Assembly (NCBI RefSeq): GCF_020171845.1
Contig: NZ_JAIVAM010000004.1
Coordinates: 248,001 to 312,000 of the forward strand
DNA: 64,000 nucleotides
Source of the DNA: Cytobacillus kochii
GTDB taxonomy: Bacteria > Bacillota > Bacilli > Bacillales > Cytobacillaceae
Direction of reading: 5' to 3'
In this document: one piece after another, positions 48,343 through 57,557 of the stretch
Numbering within the stretch: the stretch's first letter is position 1
Layout of the letters: every line of letters starts with the position of its first letter
The notes under the pieces: model-generated
Seen by the model: only the letters and a program-made list of their open reading frames with translations
What the model was told of the DNA's origin: nothing
The model's database searches: none
Position numbers and translations under genes: made by a program

Positions 48343-49224
48343 TTACGAGTTTAAATGTAACATTTTTTTATGGTAGATTCGAATGACTGTAAAGATAATC
48401 GCTGTTACCCATATGAGTGCGACAGCACTATACACAATGGGATAAACCTCTTCATTACTAATCCATGTTTGTACAATTGTTTGAATGTTAATGAGAATGA
48501 TGAATCCTCCAACAAGCACCCCCATTAATTGTGGATTTAATTTCTGTACAAGCCAAGCAGCGATCGGTGCTGCAATTACACCGCCTACCATGAGTGCTCC
48601 CACCCAAAGCCAATTTACCTCGTTCCATCCTAAAGAAATAAGAAAACCAATGGATGCAGAGAGGGCAATCGCAAATTCACTTGTGTCAACAGTTCCAACA
48701 ACTTTCCTTGGGCTTACCCCTTTTTTTGAAAGCAATACTGGTGTTGTAACAGGACCCCAACCGCCACCACCTGTGGCATCAGCAAATCCGGCTATAAAAC
48801 CTAATGGAATCGATTGCTTTTTACTGAGATTGATTGATGACTGGTGGCTACTTTCCTTATATTTAAATAAAAATCGTATGAAGATAAAAACACCTAATAG
48901 TAAAAGAAAAAGGGCTATATATGGCTTAGCTAAATCACCTGGGATATTACTTAAAAATGTGGCACCTAAGAACGCACCAATGGAACCAGGGATGATTAAC
49001 TTATATACTGTTTGTTTATCTACATTGCCAAATTTAATATGTGAGATACCTGAAGCAGCTGTAGTGACAACTTCAGCAAGATGTACCGATGCGGAAGCAA
49101 CGGCAGGTACAATGCCAAAAGCAAGTAAAAGCGATGTAGAAGTCACTCCGTATGCCATTCCGAGAGCACCATCAATTAACTGTGCGAATAAACCAATAAA
49201 AATAAAAATCAATAAATTTTTCAC
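48343..49224 (-). CDS. TauE/SafE-family sulfite/anion exporter
   Basis: A 293-residue membrane protein: LFAQLIDGALGMAYGVTSTSLLLAFG, EVVTTAASGISHIKFGNVD, then GFADATGGGGWGPVTTPVLLS and STSEFAI-type motif (DTSEFAIALSASIG). These are TauE/SafE hallmarks. The start is GTG 49224 after AGAGGTG. It lies at the end of the sulfate-assimilation operon, so export or import of a sulfur oxyanion is likely. A hairpin at the end of the preceding gene may lower its expression. Confidence 0.85.
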   Translation of the reverse strand: MKNLLIFIFIGLFAQLIDGALGMAYGVTSTSLLLAFGIVPAVASASVHLAEVVTTAASGISHIKFGNVDKQTVYKLIIPGSIGAFLGATFLSNIPGDLAKPYIALFLLLLGVFIFIRFLFKYKESSHQSSINLSKKQSIPLGFIAGFADATGGGGWGPVTTPVLLSKKGVSPRKVVGTVDTSEFAIALSASIGFLISLGWNEVNWLWVGALMVGGVIAAPIAAWLVQKLNPQLMGVLVGGFIILINIQTIVQTWISNEEVYPIVYSAVALIWVTAIIFTVIRIYHKKMLHLNS

Positions 49225-49251
49225 GGTAACACCTCTTTCGTTAAATAAAAA

Positions 49252-49282
49252 AAGGCAAAATCTATTTTCTAGATTTTGCCTT
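49252..49282 (-). terminator. intra-operon terminator overlapping the sirC end
   Basis: Perfect 13-bp stem AAGGCAAAATCTA / TAGATTTTGCCTT, 5-base loop, followed on the - strand by a T run. The sirC stop codon is inside the hairpin. It should partly separate the TauE-type gene from the cys operon. Confidence 0.8.
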
Positions 49283-49901
49283 CGGTTGACCGAACAGCAG
49301 CTATATGTAATGCTTCTAAGCTCTCTCTTTGTTGTTTATTATTTACACGGAATTCATCTGCTAGTACCTCTTGTAAATAGTCATTTTTTTCAATTTCACT
49401 TATAGGCAATTTTTTAACCAACTGCCTATATTCGGCAAGAAACGTTGTATACTCCGTCCAACTTTCATCAAATTGTTTACTTAATTGTTGTTTTAATGCT
49501 CTTGTTAACTTTGGACTACTGCCATTTGAAGTAACTGCTACTTGCAGATGCCCTCTTGTTACAGTAGCGGGGAAGAGTGTATTGCCATCCGTTAATTCAT
49601 CTACTACACAAACTAACTTTTGCGGGGTTAATATTTCGCCAAACTGCTTATTAATCGCCCGATTATTGGTAGCGAGAATACAAAGAAACGCATCCTCGAA
49701 ATCAGCCAATTCGATCTCTCTTTCTATGCATTGAAAATGATTTTGTTGCGCTAATTCCAAGACTTCATTTGAAAATGCAGGTGCGATAAAAGTAATATTG
49801 GCTCTTTGTTCTAATAAAACTTTCGCTTTGCGTGCGGCAATCCTCCCACCTCCCGCAATGACAATTGCCTTATTACTTAAATCAATAACGAGTGGTTGCA
49901 A
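49269..49901 (-). CDS. sirC: precorrin-2 dehydrogenase/sirohydrochlorin synthase
   Basis: This enzyme oxidises precorrin-2 to sirohydrochlorin with NAD in siroheme synthesis. MQPLVIDLSNKAIVIAGGG starts the Rossmann domain, followed by RIAARKAKVLLEQRANITFIAP and the TRGHLQVAVTSNGSSPKLTRALKQQL motif. 210 residues fits the single-function type (YlnF). The start is TTG 49901 with a GGGGG site nine bases before; it overlaps sirB by 25 bases. Confidence 0.88.
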   Translation of the reverse strand: MQPLVIDLSNKAIVIAGGGRIAARKAKVLLEQRANITFIAPAFSNEVLELAQQNHFQCIEREIELADFEDAFLCILATNNRAINKQFGEILTPQKLVCVVDELTDGNTLFPATVTRGHLQVAVTSNGSSPKLTRALKQQLSKQFDESWTEYTTFLAEYRQLVKKLPISEIEKNDYLQEVLADEFRVNNKQQRESLEALHIAAVRSTEGKI

Positions 49902-50635
49902 TCTTCTGGGCCCCCTTTATTTAAATATTGAATCAATCGAAGTTGTATGCTGGAGATGCGACTTAACGGTTCAATGATGAAAGTCTGATCGCCTAAAGCT
50001 CTTTTTTGTTCCGTAAATTGCTGCAATTCGTCTAGTAATAACCCTGAAAATAATAAGTAAGGGATAATAATTACTCTATTTTTTGTACGACTCTGTGATA
50101 AATGGTAGCCCTCTTCAAGACGAGGAGTGGCTGCAGCAAGAAAGCAGGAGGTTACGTTGTTCACAGCTAACCTTGCCTTTAACCCAGTTGTAATTAAGTT
50201 GAAATCCTTATAAATGTTCATGTCGCTACTTCCACGTCCTACTACAAGTAAATGATCTTTTTCGGTAATGGGAGAATATTTTTCGTTTATCAAATCACAT
50301 ATACCATCTAAAATATAGCTTTGGACGCCAAAAGGTGGAAGTAAATCGATTTTAATAGCTGAAAAGCGCCTCTGCAATGATAGTAGAAGGCCAGGAATAT
50401 CCTTCTTGTAATGCCCTCCTTTTAATAAAAGTAACGGAATGATTTCAATTTCCCGTGCTCCTTGATGAACACAAGCTTCTATTCCTTGCTCAATCGTTGG
50501 GGCACATATTTCTAAATAGGACCATTCTTGTATAGGGACATTTACTTGTTTCATGATGGTCTGCAAAAAACATTCTACTTCCCGTATTCCTTTTTTTGAC
50601 CTTGTGCCGTGAGCAATATAAAGGATGGCTTTCAT
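49877..50635 (-). CDS. sirB: sirohydrochlorin ferrochelatase
   Basis: This enzyme inserts iron into sirohydrochlorin. MKAILYIAHGTRSKKGIRE has the family HG motif with the catalytic His. IEIIPLLLLKGGHYKKDIPG near residue 85 has the second His. The second half repeats the fold with LLVVGRGSSD and VIIIPYLLFSGLLLDEL. 252 residues. It overlaps the sumT stop (ATGA). Confidence 0.88.
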   Translation of the reverse strand: MKAILYIAHGTRSKKGIREVECFLQTIMKQVNVPIQEWSYLEICAPTIEQGIEACVHQGAREIEIIPLLLLKGGHYKKDIPGLLLSLQRRFSAIKIDLLPPFGVQSYILDGICDLINEKYSPITEKDHLLVVGRGSSDMNIYKDFNLITTGLKARLAVNNVTSCFLAAATPRLEEGYHLSQSRTKNRVIIIPYLLFSGLLLDELQQFTEQKRALGDQTFIIEPLSRISSIQLRLIQYLNKGGPEDCNHSLLI

Positions 50636-51408
50636 TCGCTATGAACCTTCTGAAGGGCTGAGCCATTTTCAATATACCAGTTCAGTTCATCTCGTAGTTT
50701 AACGACTTCCCCAATAATAATCATACTTGGATTGATAATTGCTTCTTCTTCCGCTACCTTTACAATCGATTTTAATTTTCCAGTTATCGTCCGTTGTTTC
50801 AATGTTGTTCCCCACTCCACAATAGCAATTGGGGTATCACTATTTTTTCCGCTTTTAATAAGATGATCGACAATGACAGGCAATTGTGAAACACCCATAT
50901 ATATACAAAGTGTATCAACTCCATGTGCTAAGTGATGCCATTTTTGGTCAGCAACTGAGTCACCCGCTTGATGACCGGTAATAAATGCAAAGCTTTGACT
51001 GATTTGCCGATGGGTGACAGGAATGCCGGCATAGCTCGCAGCACCAATGCCAGCAGTAATCCCGGGAATCACTTCAAATGGAACACGATGTTTCACACAT
51101 TCAAGGGCCTCTTCTCCTCCACGACCAAACACGAAGGGGTCCCCACCTTTAAGGCGAACAACTGCTAACCCTTTTTTTGCATATTTTACGAGGAAATTGT
51201 TGATCGTTTCTTGTTTCATCGTATGATAATGAGGAAGCTTCCCACAATAAATCAATTGTGCCTCTTCTCTCGCAAATGATAAAATTTCCTGATTAACTAG
51301 TCGATCATATAAAATTACATCCGCTTGCTGAATTTTTTTAATTGCTTTTAATGTTAGTAATTCAGGATCACCACAGCCTGCACCAACAAGGTAAACATAA
51401 CCCTTCAT
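50632..51408 (-). CDS. sumT: uroporphyrinogen-III C-methyltransferase
   Basis: This SAM-dependent methylase makes precorrin-2. VYLVGAGCGDPELLTLKAIK, DVILYDRLV, VVRLKGGDPFVFGRGGEEAL and VIPGITAGIGAASYAGIPVTHR are the classic signatures. 258 residues with no fused HemD or SirC domain. It feeds SirC and SirB, encoded downstream, to supply siroheme for the sulfite reductase encoded upstream. Confidence 0.93.
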   Translation of the reverse strand: MKGYVYLVGAGCGDPELLTLKAIKKIQQADVILYDRLVNQEILSFAREEAQLIYCGKLPHYHTMKQETINNFLVKYAKKGLAVVRLKGGDPFVFGRGGEEALECVKHRVPFEVIPGITAGIGAASYAGIPVTHRQISQSFAFITGHQAGDSVADQKWHHLAHGVDTLCIYMGVSQLPVIVDHLIKSGKNSDTPIAIVEWGTTLKQRTITGKLKSIVKVAEEEAIINPSMIIIGEVVKLRDELNWYIENGSALQKVHSE

Positions 51409-51421
51409 TTATCCGCCTCCA

Positions 51422-51625
51422 TCATTCATCTAATATAAAACCGATTTTTTTCGTTATCCGTTTCTTTTCTCTTAACGTTACTTCGTCTATCTCTGGCAAC
51501 TTTAAGTAATATTTTTCTAGTTCAATATCTAACTGGGTAAATGCTTCATCATCAGAATCAGCTACAATGACTGCTGGAATTTCCTTATTTACCAATGACA
51601 ATTCAAACCTATATAGAAAGGCCAT
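51422..51625 (-). CDS. DUF3906 small protein of the cys operon
   Basis: The 67-residue product MAFLYRFELSLVNKEIPAVI, then VADSDDEAFTQLDIELEKYYL, ends with a basic KKRITKKIGFILDE. It matches the small DUF3906 protein found between sulfite reductase and sumT genes in Bacillus cys operons. The ATG at 51625 follows GGAG and overlaps the sulfite reductase end by 17 bases. No function is established. Confidence 0.75.
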   Translation of the reverse strand: MAFLYRFELSLVNKEIPAVIVADSDDEAFTQLDIELEKYYLKLPEIDEVTLREKKRITKKIGFILDE

Positions 51626-53240
51626 CTTTATGATTCTCCAATACAATATTTAGTTGATCTTGCAAAGATTGTGTGCCATTTCTTTGCACAAAAGTATAAA
51701 AGTTCTCACCTGACATTTTTTCTTTGTTAAAAAAATGTAGTAGATGTTCAAGTGTATCTGTGAGGAAGTTGGCTGGTACTTTTCCTTTTAACTTTTTGTT
51801 AAACTCTCCGCCAGATTCTAACGTTCCTCCAACATACACTTCATAAGCTTCTTCCATTTCCTTATTCTTGTTTCGTACCATCACACCTTGTAAACCGATA
51901 TCGGCTATTTGCCGTTGACCGCAGGAATTCGGACAACCGATCATATGCATGCGTACCGGAACATCAACAGTTAAGCGACGATCGAGTTCTTCTGCAATTT
52001 GGCGCATTCTTTCCTTTGTCTCAACTAAGGCTAAGTTACAAAATTGGATACCTGTGCAAGAAACGGAATGTCCGATAAAGGAATTCGGATTCACTGTAAT
52101 TCTATTAAAAATGGGTTCGGCAAGTAGCGATTCTACATGTTCTTCTGGGATATGTGGAATAATCAAGTTCTGTGAATTACATGTTCTAATTTCACCTTGA
52201 CCATATTGATCAGAGATTCGAACAAGTTCAAATACTTCATCAGCTGTTAAACGGCCGACAGGTACATTAAAACCGATGAACTTAAGCCCTGATTGTTTCT
52301 GATCATGGACGCCATAGAAATACCCTGCATTCCATTTCTTCACGGGTTCAACTCCTTTAGAAGGCAGTTCCCCTGTATATTCTTCAAGTTTTTCTTTAAA
52401 TTTCTCTACACCCCAGTCAGCAATTAAAAACTTTAATCTAGCACGATGACGTTTATCTCGATAACCGTAATCTCTGAAGATAGTGGTTACGGCAATAGCA
52501 ATCTGTAGCACTTGCTCTTTTTCTACAAATATATCAACCGTTTCTGCCAAAAAAGGCTTAGCAGATAGGCCTCCCCCTACTTTTAAATGAAAGCCTTGTT
52601 TTACTTCACCATCGATGTTTTTTTCAGCCGGTGTAAATGAGACACAGTTAATTTCTGCATTAGCGGCGTTGTGTAAGTTTGTACTGATAGACATCTTATA
52701 TTTTCTTGGTAAATTCGAAAATTCCTCATTAAATTGAAAGTACTCATACACTTCTTTGACAATATCTCTCGTATCAAATAATTCGTTAGGGTCGATGCCT
52801 GCGATCGGATTTCCGACTATATTCCTCGTTATATCCCCACATGCACCAGCACTGGAAAGGCCAACACTTTCTAATCTAGTAAAAATATCAGGGATATCCT
52901 CAATTGTTAACCAGTGAAATTGAATCGCTTGTCGCGTCGTAATGTCGAAAATCCCGCGACCATAATCTTTGGCAATACCAGCTAGAATTTTCGCTTGTTC
53001 CTTCGTTAGTATTCCTGAAGGTACATTCACACGCATCATAAAATAACCTGCTTCTTTCGGCTTTTGCAAATACAAGCCTGCCCATTTAAAAAGATCCCAT
53101 TGGTCTTTAGGAATAGACGTGAAGCCATTCTTTGCATATTGTGGAATGTCTTCATAAATTTTCAGCCCATCTTTTTCGAGTTTAGCTAATTCGGTTTTGT
53201 TTAGTTTTTCATTATTTGACCAATGCTTTGTATAAGCCAT
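51609..53240 (-). CDS. ferredoxin-type sulfite (nitrite/sulfite) reductase
   Basis: This is a siroheme/4Fe-4S reductase of 543 residues. The N-terminal half has YFMMRVNVPSGILTKEQAKI and RGIFDITTRQAIQFHWLTIEDIP. The cluster-binding cysteines are CTGIQFCNLAL near residue 405 and GCPNSCGQRQIADIG near residue 445. Sulfite rather than nitrite is inferred from the operon (cysH, sat, cysC, siroheme genes). The gene begins three bases after the cysC stop. The ATG follows AAGGAG. Confidence 0.92.
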   Translation of the reverse strand: MAYTKHWSNNEKLNKTELAKLEKDGLKIYEDIPQYAKNGFTSIPKDQWDLFKWAGLYLQKPKEAGYFMMRVNVPSGILTKEQAKILAGIAKDYGRGIFDITTRQAIQFHWLTIEDIPDIFTRLESVGLSSAGACGDITRNIVGNPIAGIDPNELFDTRDIVKEVYEYFQFNEEFSNLPRKYKMSISTNLHNAANAEINCVSFTPAEKNIDGEVKQGFHLKVGGGLSAKPFLAETVDIFVEKEQVLQIAIAVTTIFRDYGYRDKRHRARLKFLIADWGVEKFKEKLEEYTGELPSKGVEPVKKWNAGYFYGVHDQKQSGLKFIGFNVPVGRLTADEVFELVRISDQYGQGEIRTCNSQNLIIPHIPEEHVESLLAEPIFNRITVNPNSFIGHSVSCTGIQFCNLALVETKERMRQIAEELDRRLTVDVPVRMHMIGCPNSCGQRQIADIGLQGVMVRNKNKEMEEAYEVYVGGTLESGGEFNKKLKGKVPANFLTDTLEHLLHFFNKEKMSGENFYTFVQRNGTQSLQDQLNIVLENHKDGLSI

Positions 53241-53243
53241 TGT

Positions 53244-53849
53244 CTACAACTCCTTAATGATTTGTTGTTGTTGCAAAAACGTTAGTATTTCCGTTATTGC
53301 TTCCTCTACTGATAACCGGTCGGACCTAATAGTTAAATCCGGATGTTTAGGAGGCTCATAAGGTGAATCGATTCCGGTGAAGTTTTTTATTTCACCTCTA
53401 CGCGCTTTCTCGTATAATTTCTTCGGGTCTCTTTTCTCACATTCTGTTAACGGGCAGTCAATAAATATTTCAAAAAATTCATTGGAGGCAAACTGTTCAC
53501 GCACACAATCACGGTCAGCTGCGAATGGTGAGATGAATGCCGTAACAACAATTGTTCCACTATCAACAAACAGTTTAGCTACTTCCCCAATACGGCGGAT
53601 ATTTTCTGTACGGTCTTTTTCAGTAAAGCCTAAGTCTGCATTTAGACCATGTCTGATATTATCACCATCAAGGACATATTCCTTCATACCTTCTTCAAAC
53701 AATTTGGCTGATAAAGCATTTGCCAAAGTTGATTTTCCAGAACCAGATAACCCAGTAAACCATAATGTACAACTACCATGTTGCTGCTTTAAGCGACGTT
53801 CTTCTTTGGAAATGAGCGTATCGTGCCAAGTAAGATTGCGGCTCGCCAT
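53244..53849 (-). CDS. cysC: adenylylsulfate kinase
   Basis: This enzyme phosphorylates APS to PAPS. The P-loop is GLSGSGKSTLANAL near residue 32. LDGDNIRHGLNADLGFT and DRTENIRRIGEVAKLF bind APS, and FIDCPLTECEKRDPKKLYEKAR follows. ATG 53849 has AAAGGA eight bases upstream; an ATG at 53858 overlaps that site. About 201 residues. It lies between sat and the sulfite reductase gene. Confidence 0.95.
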   Translation of the reverse strand: MASRNLTWHDTLISKEERRLKQQHGSCTLWFTGLSGSGKSTLANALSAKLFEEGMKEYVLDGDNIRHGLNADLGFTEKDRTENIRRIGEVAKLFVDSGTIVVTAFISPFAADRDCVREQFASNEFFEIFIDCPLTECEKRDPKKLYEKARRGEIKNFTGIDSPYEPPKHPDLTIRSDRLSVEEAITEILTFLQQQQIIKEL

Positions 53850-53863
53850 ATAAATCATCCTTT

Positions 53864-55009
53864 CTAGACGCTTGCATCAGTTTTTAAGCCATTAATCAAT
53901 ACATCAATCACTTCTTTACGGCTGAATGTGGAAGGTGGCTGTTCACCCTTGCTTAATAGCTCTCGTACTTTTGTGCCAGATAATATCACTCGATCTTCTT
54001 GTTCATGTGGACATGTTTTATTTGAAACCATTCCTTCACAGCGGTGGCAGTAAAAGCTATGTTCAAAAAATAATGGGGTAATTCCAAGTTCTTCTTTAGT
54101 AAATTGTTGGAAAATATATTGGGCATCGTATGTACCGTAATAATTCCCAACACCGGCATGATCTCTGCCGACGATAAAATGTGTACAGCCGAAATTTTTT
54201 CTGGCTATGGCGTGAAACACTGCTTCTCTAGGGCCTGCGTATCTCATCGCTGCCGGGTAAACACCCAAATGGACACGTTCACGAGGAAAATATTCCTTTA
54301 GTAAGATGCGATAACTTTCTAAACGGATATCAGCTGGGATATCATCTGCTTTTGTTTCACCTACTAATGGATTTACAAATAAGCCATCGACCGTCTCAAG
54401 CGCAGCTTTTTGAATATACTCATGCGCTCGGTGAATCGGATTACGCGTTTGGAAACCAACAATTGTTTCCCACCCCTTTTCTGCAAACAAAGCTCTTGTA
54501 TCTTTTGGCTCTAACCAGACATCTGCAAATTCTTTCTTTTCCGTTTTTCTAATGAGGATGATTTCTCCAGCTACATAAATATTGCCTCTTTCAAAAAGTC
54601 GTTTGACCCCTGGATGGGCTTTATCCTTTGTACGATAGACCGATTGTGCTTCTGTTTCTAAATCAGGTTCGAACCACTCAGAAACAGTAATTACACCATA
54701 GGTAGTATTTTCTAAAACCAAACGGTATTGCTCCCCTTTTTGAAGTTGGGCAGCAACCGTAACATCAACAGGTAATGTGATAGGGATGGACCATATTGTC
54801 CCATCGCTTAATCTCATTTCATGAACGACAGATTCATAATCTTCTTTTCCTAGAAAGCCTATTAATGGACTAAATAATCCAACGGCTATTAGCTCTAAAT
54901 CACTTAGTGCAACTTTGTCAATCTCTATCGACTTTGACACTTTAGAAATATCAAATTCTGGCTCAAATCTTTGAATTAATGTTCCTCCATGTGGGCTAGG
55001 TATGCTCAT
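53864..55009 (-). CDS. sat: sulfate adenylyltransferase
   Basis: This is ATP sulfurylase of the homo-oligomeric type, 381 residues. The ATP-binding motif is [18 protein letters not shown] near residue 195 (HxxH), with [12 protein letters not shown] near 285. A C-terminal [17 protein letters not shown] cluster provides zinc-type cysteines. It activates sulfate to APS for CysC and CysH. The ATG follows AAAAGGAG. Confidence 0.95.
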   Translation of the reverse strand: MSIPSPHGGTLIQRFEPEFDISKVSKSIEIDKVALSDLELIAVGLFSPLIGFLGKEDYESVVHEMRLSDGTIWSIPITLPVDVTVAAQLQKGEQYRLVLENTTYGVITVSEWFEPDLETEAQSVYRTKDKAHPGVKRLFERGNIYVAGEIILIRKTEKKEFADVWLEPKDTRALFAEKGWETIVGFQTRNPIHRAHEYIQKAALETVDGLFVNPLVGETKADDIPADIRLESYRILLKEYFPRERVHLGVYPAAMRYAGPREAVFHAIARKNFGCTHFIVGRDHAGVGNYYGTYDAQYIFQQFTKEELGITPLFFEHSFYCHRCEGMVSNKTCPHEQEDRVILSGTKVRELLSKGEQPPSTFSRKEVIDVLINGLKTDASV

Positions 55010-55025
55010 CTGTTTACTCCTTTTT

Positions 55026-55745
55026 TTATGAATTAGTATGCAAGCCGCATTCTGTTTTCGTTAAGCCTTGCCAGCGGCCAGCACGGGAATCATCACCGCC
55101 AATAGCTGGTTGTGTACAGGGAAAACAACCAATGCTCGGATAATTTGCATCATGTAAGCTGTTATAAGGCAACTGCTTTTCTTTGATATAATCCCACACA
55201 TCATCTATACGCCAATGAATAAGTGGGCAAATTTTGATATTAGTGAATTTCTCATCACGATTTAAGAAATTCGTCTGTTTTCTTTCAGGTGATTGCTCGC
55301 GCCTAAGTCCAGATATCCAAGCTTTTTTTTCTTGCATTGCTTCTTGTAAAGGCAACACTTTACGTAATTGGCAACATTGATTCGGGTCGCTTTTCCATAA
55401 TGCTGACCCATATTGTGTGGCTTGTTCATCCAATGTAAGCTTAGGTTTTTTCATCTCAATTTGAAGCGTAGGAAAACGTGATTTTATTTCCTCGATTACT
55501 TGGTATGTTTCAGGAAAGTGTAAATCGGTATCAAGAAAAACAATTCTGGCATCACTTTTTATTTGTGCGATGAGGTCAATTAGAACAATAGCTTCAGCAC
55601 CGAAACTAGAAGCGTACACAATTTCCTCTTCGTCATATGTGCCATAAGCCCACTCTAGAACCTGTTTGGCTCCTTTCGTTGATTGATCAATAGCGAAGGT
55701 AGCAGAAATGTCTTTCCAGTTTTTATAAGAGAGCGGTTGATTCAT
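55026..55745 (-). CDS. cysH: phosphoadenylyl/adenylylsulfate reductase
   Basis: This is a thioredoxin-dependent reductase that yields sulfite. [16 protein letters not shown] is the PP-loop region and [16 protein letters not shown] follows. [12 protein letters not shown] and [13 protein letters not shown] provide the CC and CxxC cysteines of a 4Fe-4S cluster, and ECGLH at the C-terminus is the catalytic Cys. The cluster suggests it accepts APS, though CysC in the operon also supplies PAPS. 239 residues. First gene of the operon, behind a SAM riboswitch; RBS is AAAGGGGG. Confidence 0.94.
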   Translation of the reverse strand: MNQPLSYKNWKDISATFAIDQSTKGAKQVLEWAYGTYDEEEIVYASSFGAEAIVLIDLIAQIKSDARIVFLDTDLHFPETYQVIEEIKSRFPTLQIEMKKPKLTLDEQATQYGSALWKSDPNQCCQLRKVLPLQEAMQEKKAWISGLRREQSPERKQTNFLNRDEKFTNIKICPLIHWRIDDVWDYIKEKQLPYNSLHDANYPSIGCFPCTQPAIGGDDSRAGRWQGLTKTECGLHTNS

Positions 55746-55763
55746 TTAATCCCCCTTTTCCAA

Positions 55764-55810
55764 TAAAAAAAGACGGCATTTCCTCCGTAAAAGGAAATGT
55801 CCGCCTTTAG
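55764..55810 (-). terminator. second leader terminator directly before cysH
   Basis: On the - strand a stem built on CATTTCC / GGAAATG, extended by GGC-type pairs, is followed by seven T. It lies between the riboswitch terminator and the cysH ribosome site. The loop side contains ACGGAGGAAATG, a good ribosome site next to an ATG at 55779, which could start a short leader peptide reading MPSFFIGKGG. Confidence 0.7.
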
Positions 55811-55858
55811 TTGTCTAATCAGCGAATCTTATTATTTTTTTATTCATCACCTTCTTAA

Positions 55859-55889
55859 ATAAAAAACACCTTTTCAAAAAGAAAAGGTG
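55859..55889 (-). terminator. SAM riboswitch terminator
   Basis: ACACCTTTTC / GAAAAGGTGT with a 5-base loop and a T run on the - strand. The AAGGTGT at the 3' end of the aptamer can pair with ACACCTT of this stem, giving the alternative antiterminator. Confidence 0.88.
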
Positions 55890-55910
55890 TAGGATGGAAA
55901 AATTTTGACA

Positions 55911-56012
55911 CCTTATCTTTCAAAATGAATCAACATTTTGCTGGAATTAGCACCTTGCACTAAGCAGGTTGCCGGGTTTCATCGGGCCAGTCCCTCCACC
56001 TCTCTGGATAAG
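55911..56012 (-). ncRNA. SAM-I (S-box) riboswitch aptamer
   Basis: Read on the - strand: CTTATC (P1), AGAGAGGTGGAGGGACTGGC, CCGATGAAACCCGGCAACC, then GTGCTAATTCCAGC and GATAAG closing P1. These are the conserved S-box core elements. SAM binding should favour the downstream terminator, turning the cys operon off when methionine/SAM is plentiful. Confidence 0.95.
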
Positions 56013-56031
56013 AAAATATTGGATAAGATAA

Positions 56032-56059
56032 ATCCTAACATACTATCAATAAAAGTCAA
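56032..56059 (-). promoter_or_regulatory. promoter of the cys operon leader
   Basis: TTGACT (56059-56054) and TAGGAT (56037-56032) on the - strand are 16 bases apart, placing transcription start just upstream of the aptamer. Confidence 0.6.
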
Positions 56060-56218
56060 GACAAAAATCTAATTTTTATGATTTGTCTGAATTATACTCC
56101 TATATCGCAATAATATTCCACTGAAAACAACTAGGTGAATACCTATTAAAAAAAAGATAATTTCGTCTGAGGGCGATTCTCGAGCATCCTAATTACTGGA
56201 AAAATATTATTTTATTTT

Positions 56219-56267
56219 CATAGATTTCTATGATACTATATAAGTGAAGATAATTACGCATTATCTT
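56219..56267. promoter_or_regulatory. two palindromes upstream of tyrosine recombinase
   Basis: CATAGA-TT-TCTATG (56219-56232) and AAGATAAT-TACGC-ATTATCTT (56247-56267) are perfect inverted repeats just before the recombinase gene. They may be operators; the second could also be a small hairpin in the leader. Confidence 0.5.
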
Positions 56268-56313
56268 TACTATACATAATAAAATTATGGTTAATAATAA
56301 GGAGTTCTCTTCT

Positions 56314-57414
56314 ATGAATGATATGATACCTTTACATAAAATGACTGATAGTCAATACTTACAAGCTTTACAAACTAAGTTACATTCGAGTCATCTTCTT
56401 GATGAACATCGCAATCTCATTTTGGAAAAAGCCAGTGATCAAGAATTTTTGGAAATGTTCTTCGTTGTAAAGATTTTTACAACCAATAAAACATTTTCTC
56501 CTCATACCCTGAAGGCTTATCGCAGTGATGCGAAAACCTTACTTACTTATATGAATACACATCAACTTTCATTCAAGGAAATTGGTTTCCCGGAAGTGAA
56601 AGCTTATAATCGTTACATTAATGAGGCTTATGCAGCCAAGTCAGCGATAAGAAAATTAGAATTTTTTCGTAGAATCTTAGACTTCGGTTATGAAACGCAA
56701 TTTTATAAAGCGCATCTTTCAACATGGGTATCTAAACCATCAAGTAAAAAAGGTCATTTTAGTGATCAAACATCTGCAGGTGTTGGTATGAGAGAACTGA
56801 CTGCTTTTGACGCCGAACAACTTATTTCCTGTTTCCCAAAAGTCGTGAAGGCGGAGACAAATCGTGAAGGATTAAAGCAACGCAATTTGTTAATCGGTTA
56901 CTTATTGTATACAACTGGATTAAGGGCGAGTGAGCTTATCAGTTTGAATTGGGGTAGTTTCCGTTTAAATCGTCGTGGTGCCTTATATGCAGATGTGATT
57001 GGAAAGGGAAATAAATTCCGTTCTATTCCTATTCGTGAGGAAACAAAAAAGGTGCTGTTGCAATATCGCGAAACAATAGGTGCTTCAACAAGTTTTTCAA
57101 GCGGAGACAACTCTCCTCTCTTTTTTTCTATGTATAATAAACGGGATTTAACTGGAAAGCAGAAAAGACTCACTTATCCTGCACTTTATAAAATTGTGAA
57201 AGAAGCGGTGCGGATGGCCGGAAAACAAACTGATATTTCTCCCCATTGGTTCCGCCATACTTTTGTCACGATGTTGTTAGAAAATGATGTACCATTAGCA
57301 GTTGTAAAAGATTGGGCAGGACACGCAGATATATCTACGACCAATGTTTATTTAGAACGAATTAATCAAGAGGAAGCATACAAACATCTTGAAAAAGTAA
57401 ATATTTTCCAATAA
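56314..57414 (+). CDS. tyrosine recombinase/integrase
   Basis: This is a site-specific recombinase of about 366 residues. The N-terminal core-binding SAM-like domain includes FSPHTLKAYRSDAKTLLTYM. The catalytic residues are Arg in TTGLRASELISL, Lys in GKGNKFRSIPI, HxxR in HWFRHTFVTMLL, His in WAGHADISTTNVY, and Tyr in VYLER, so it is complete. ATG 56314 follows AAGGAG. It is not beside a tRNA or visible element, so it is not clearly a phage integrase. It differs from typical XerC/XerD in its long N-terminus. A role in acting at Xer-like sites is possible but unproven. Confidence 0.85.
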   Translation: MNDMIPLHKMTDSQYLQALQTKLHSSHLLDEHRNLILEKASDQEFLEMFFVVKIFTTNKTFSPHTLKAYRSDAKTLLTYMNTHQLSFKEIGFPEVKAYNRYINEAYAAKSAIRKLEFFRRILDFGYETQFYKAHLSTWVSKPSSKKGHFSDQTSAGVGMRELTAFDAEQLISCFPKVVKAETNREGLKQRNLLIGYLLYTTGLRASELISLNWGSFRLNRRGALYADVIGKGNKFRSIPIREETKKVLLQYRETIGASTSFSSGDNSPLFFSMYNKRDLTGKQKRLTYPALYKIVKEAVRMAGKQTDISPHWFRHTFVTMLLENDVPLAVVKDWAGHADISTTNVYLERINQEEAYKHLEKVNIFQ

Positions 57415-57421
57415 TACAAAT

Positions 57422-57453
57422 GAAAAAGACAGCCTGGGCGAGCTGTCTTTTTC
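57422..57453 (+). terminator. terminator after recombinase gene
   Basis: GAAAAAGACAGC / GCTGTCTTTTTC, 8-base loop, T5. It may also serve the convergent chemoreceptor gene. Confidence 0.85.
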
Positions 57454-57557
57454 TCCGTTTGAGGTGAATCAGTTTTTCAGAAGGATTACTATACTATATG
57501 TACAAGCAGGGAATGTGGACAAGGACAATGGTCTATTTTTTAAAATTTGGGCTAAAC

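Noticed and set aside
48485..49405. 306-codon open frame on + opposite the TauE/SafE gene
   Set aside because: It lies antisense to a clear membrane protein gene and the start of sirC end region; the translation has no family features.
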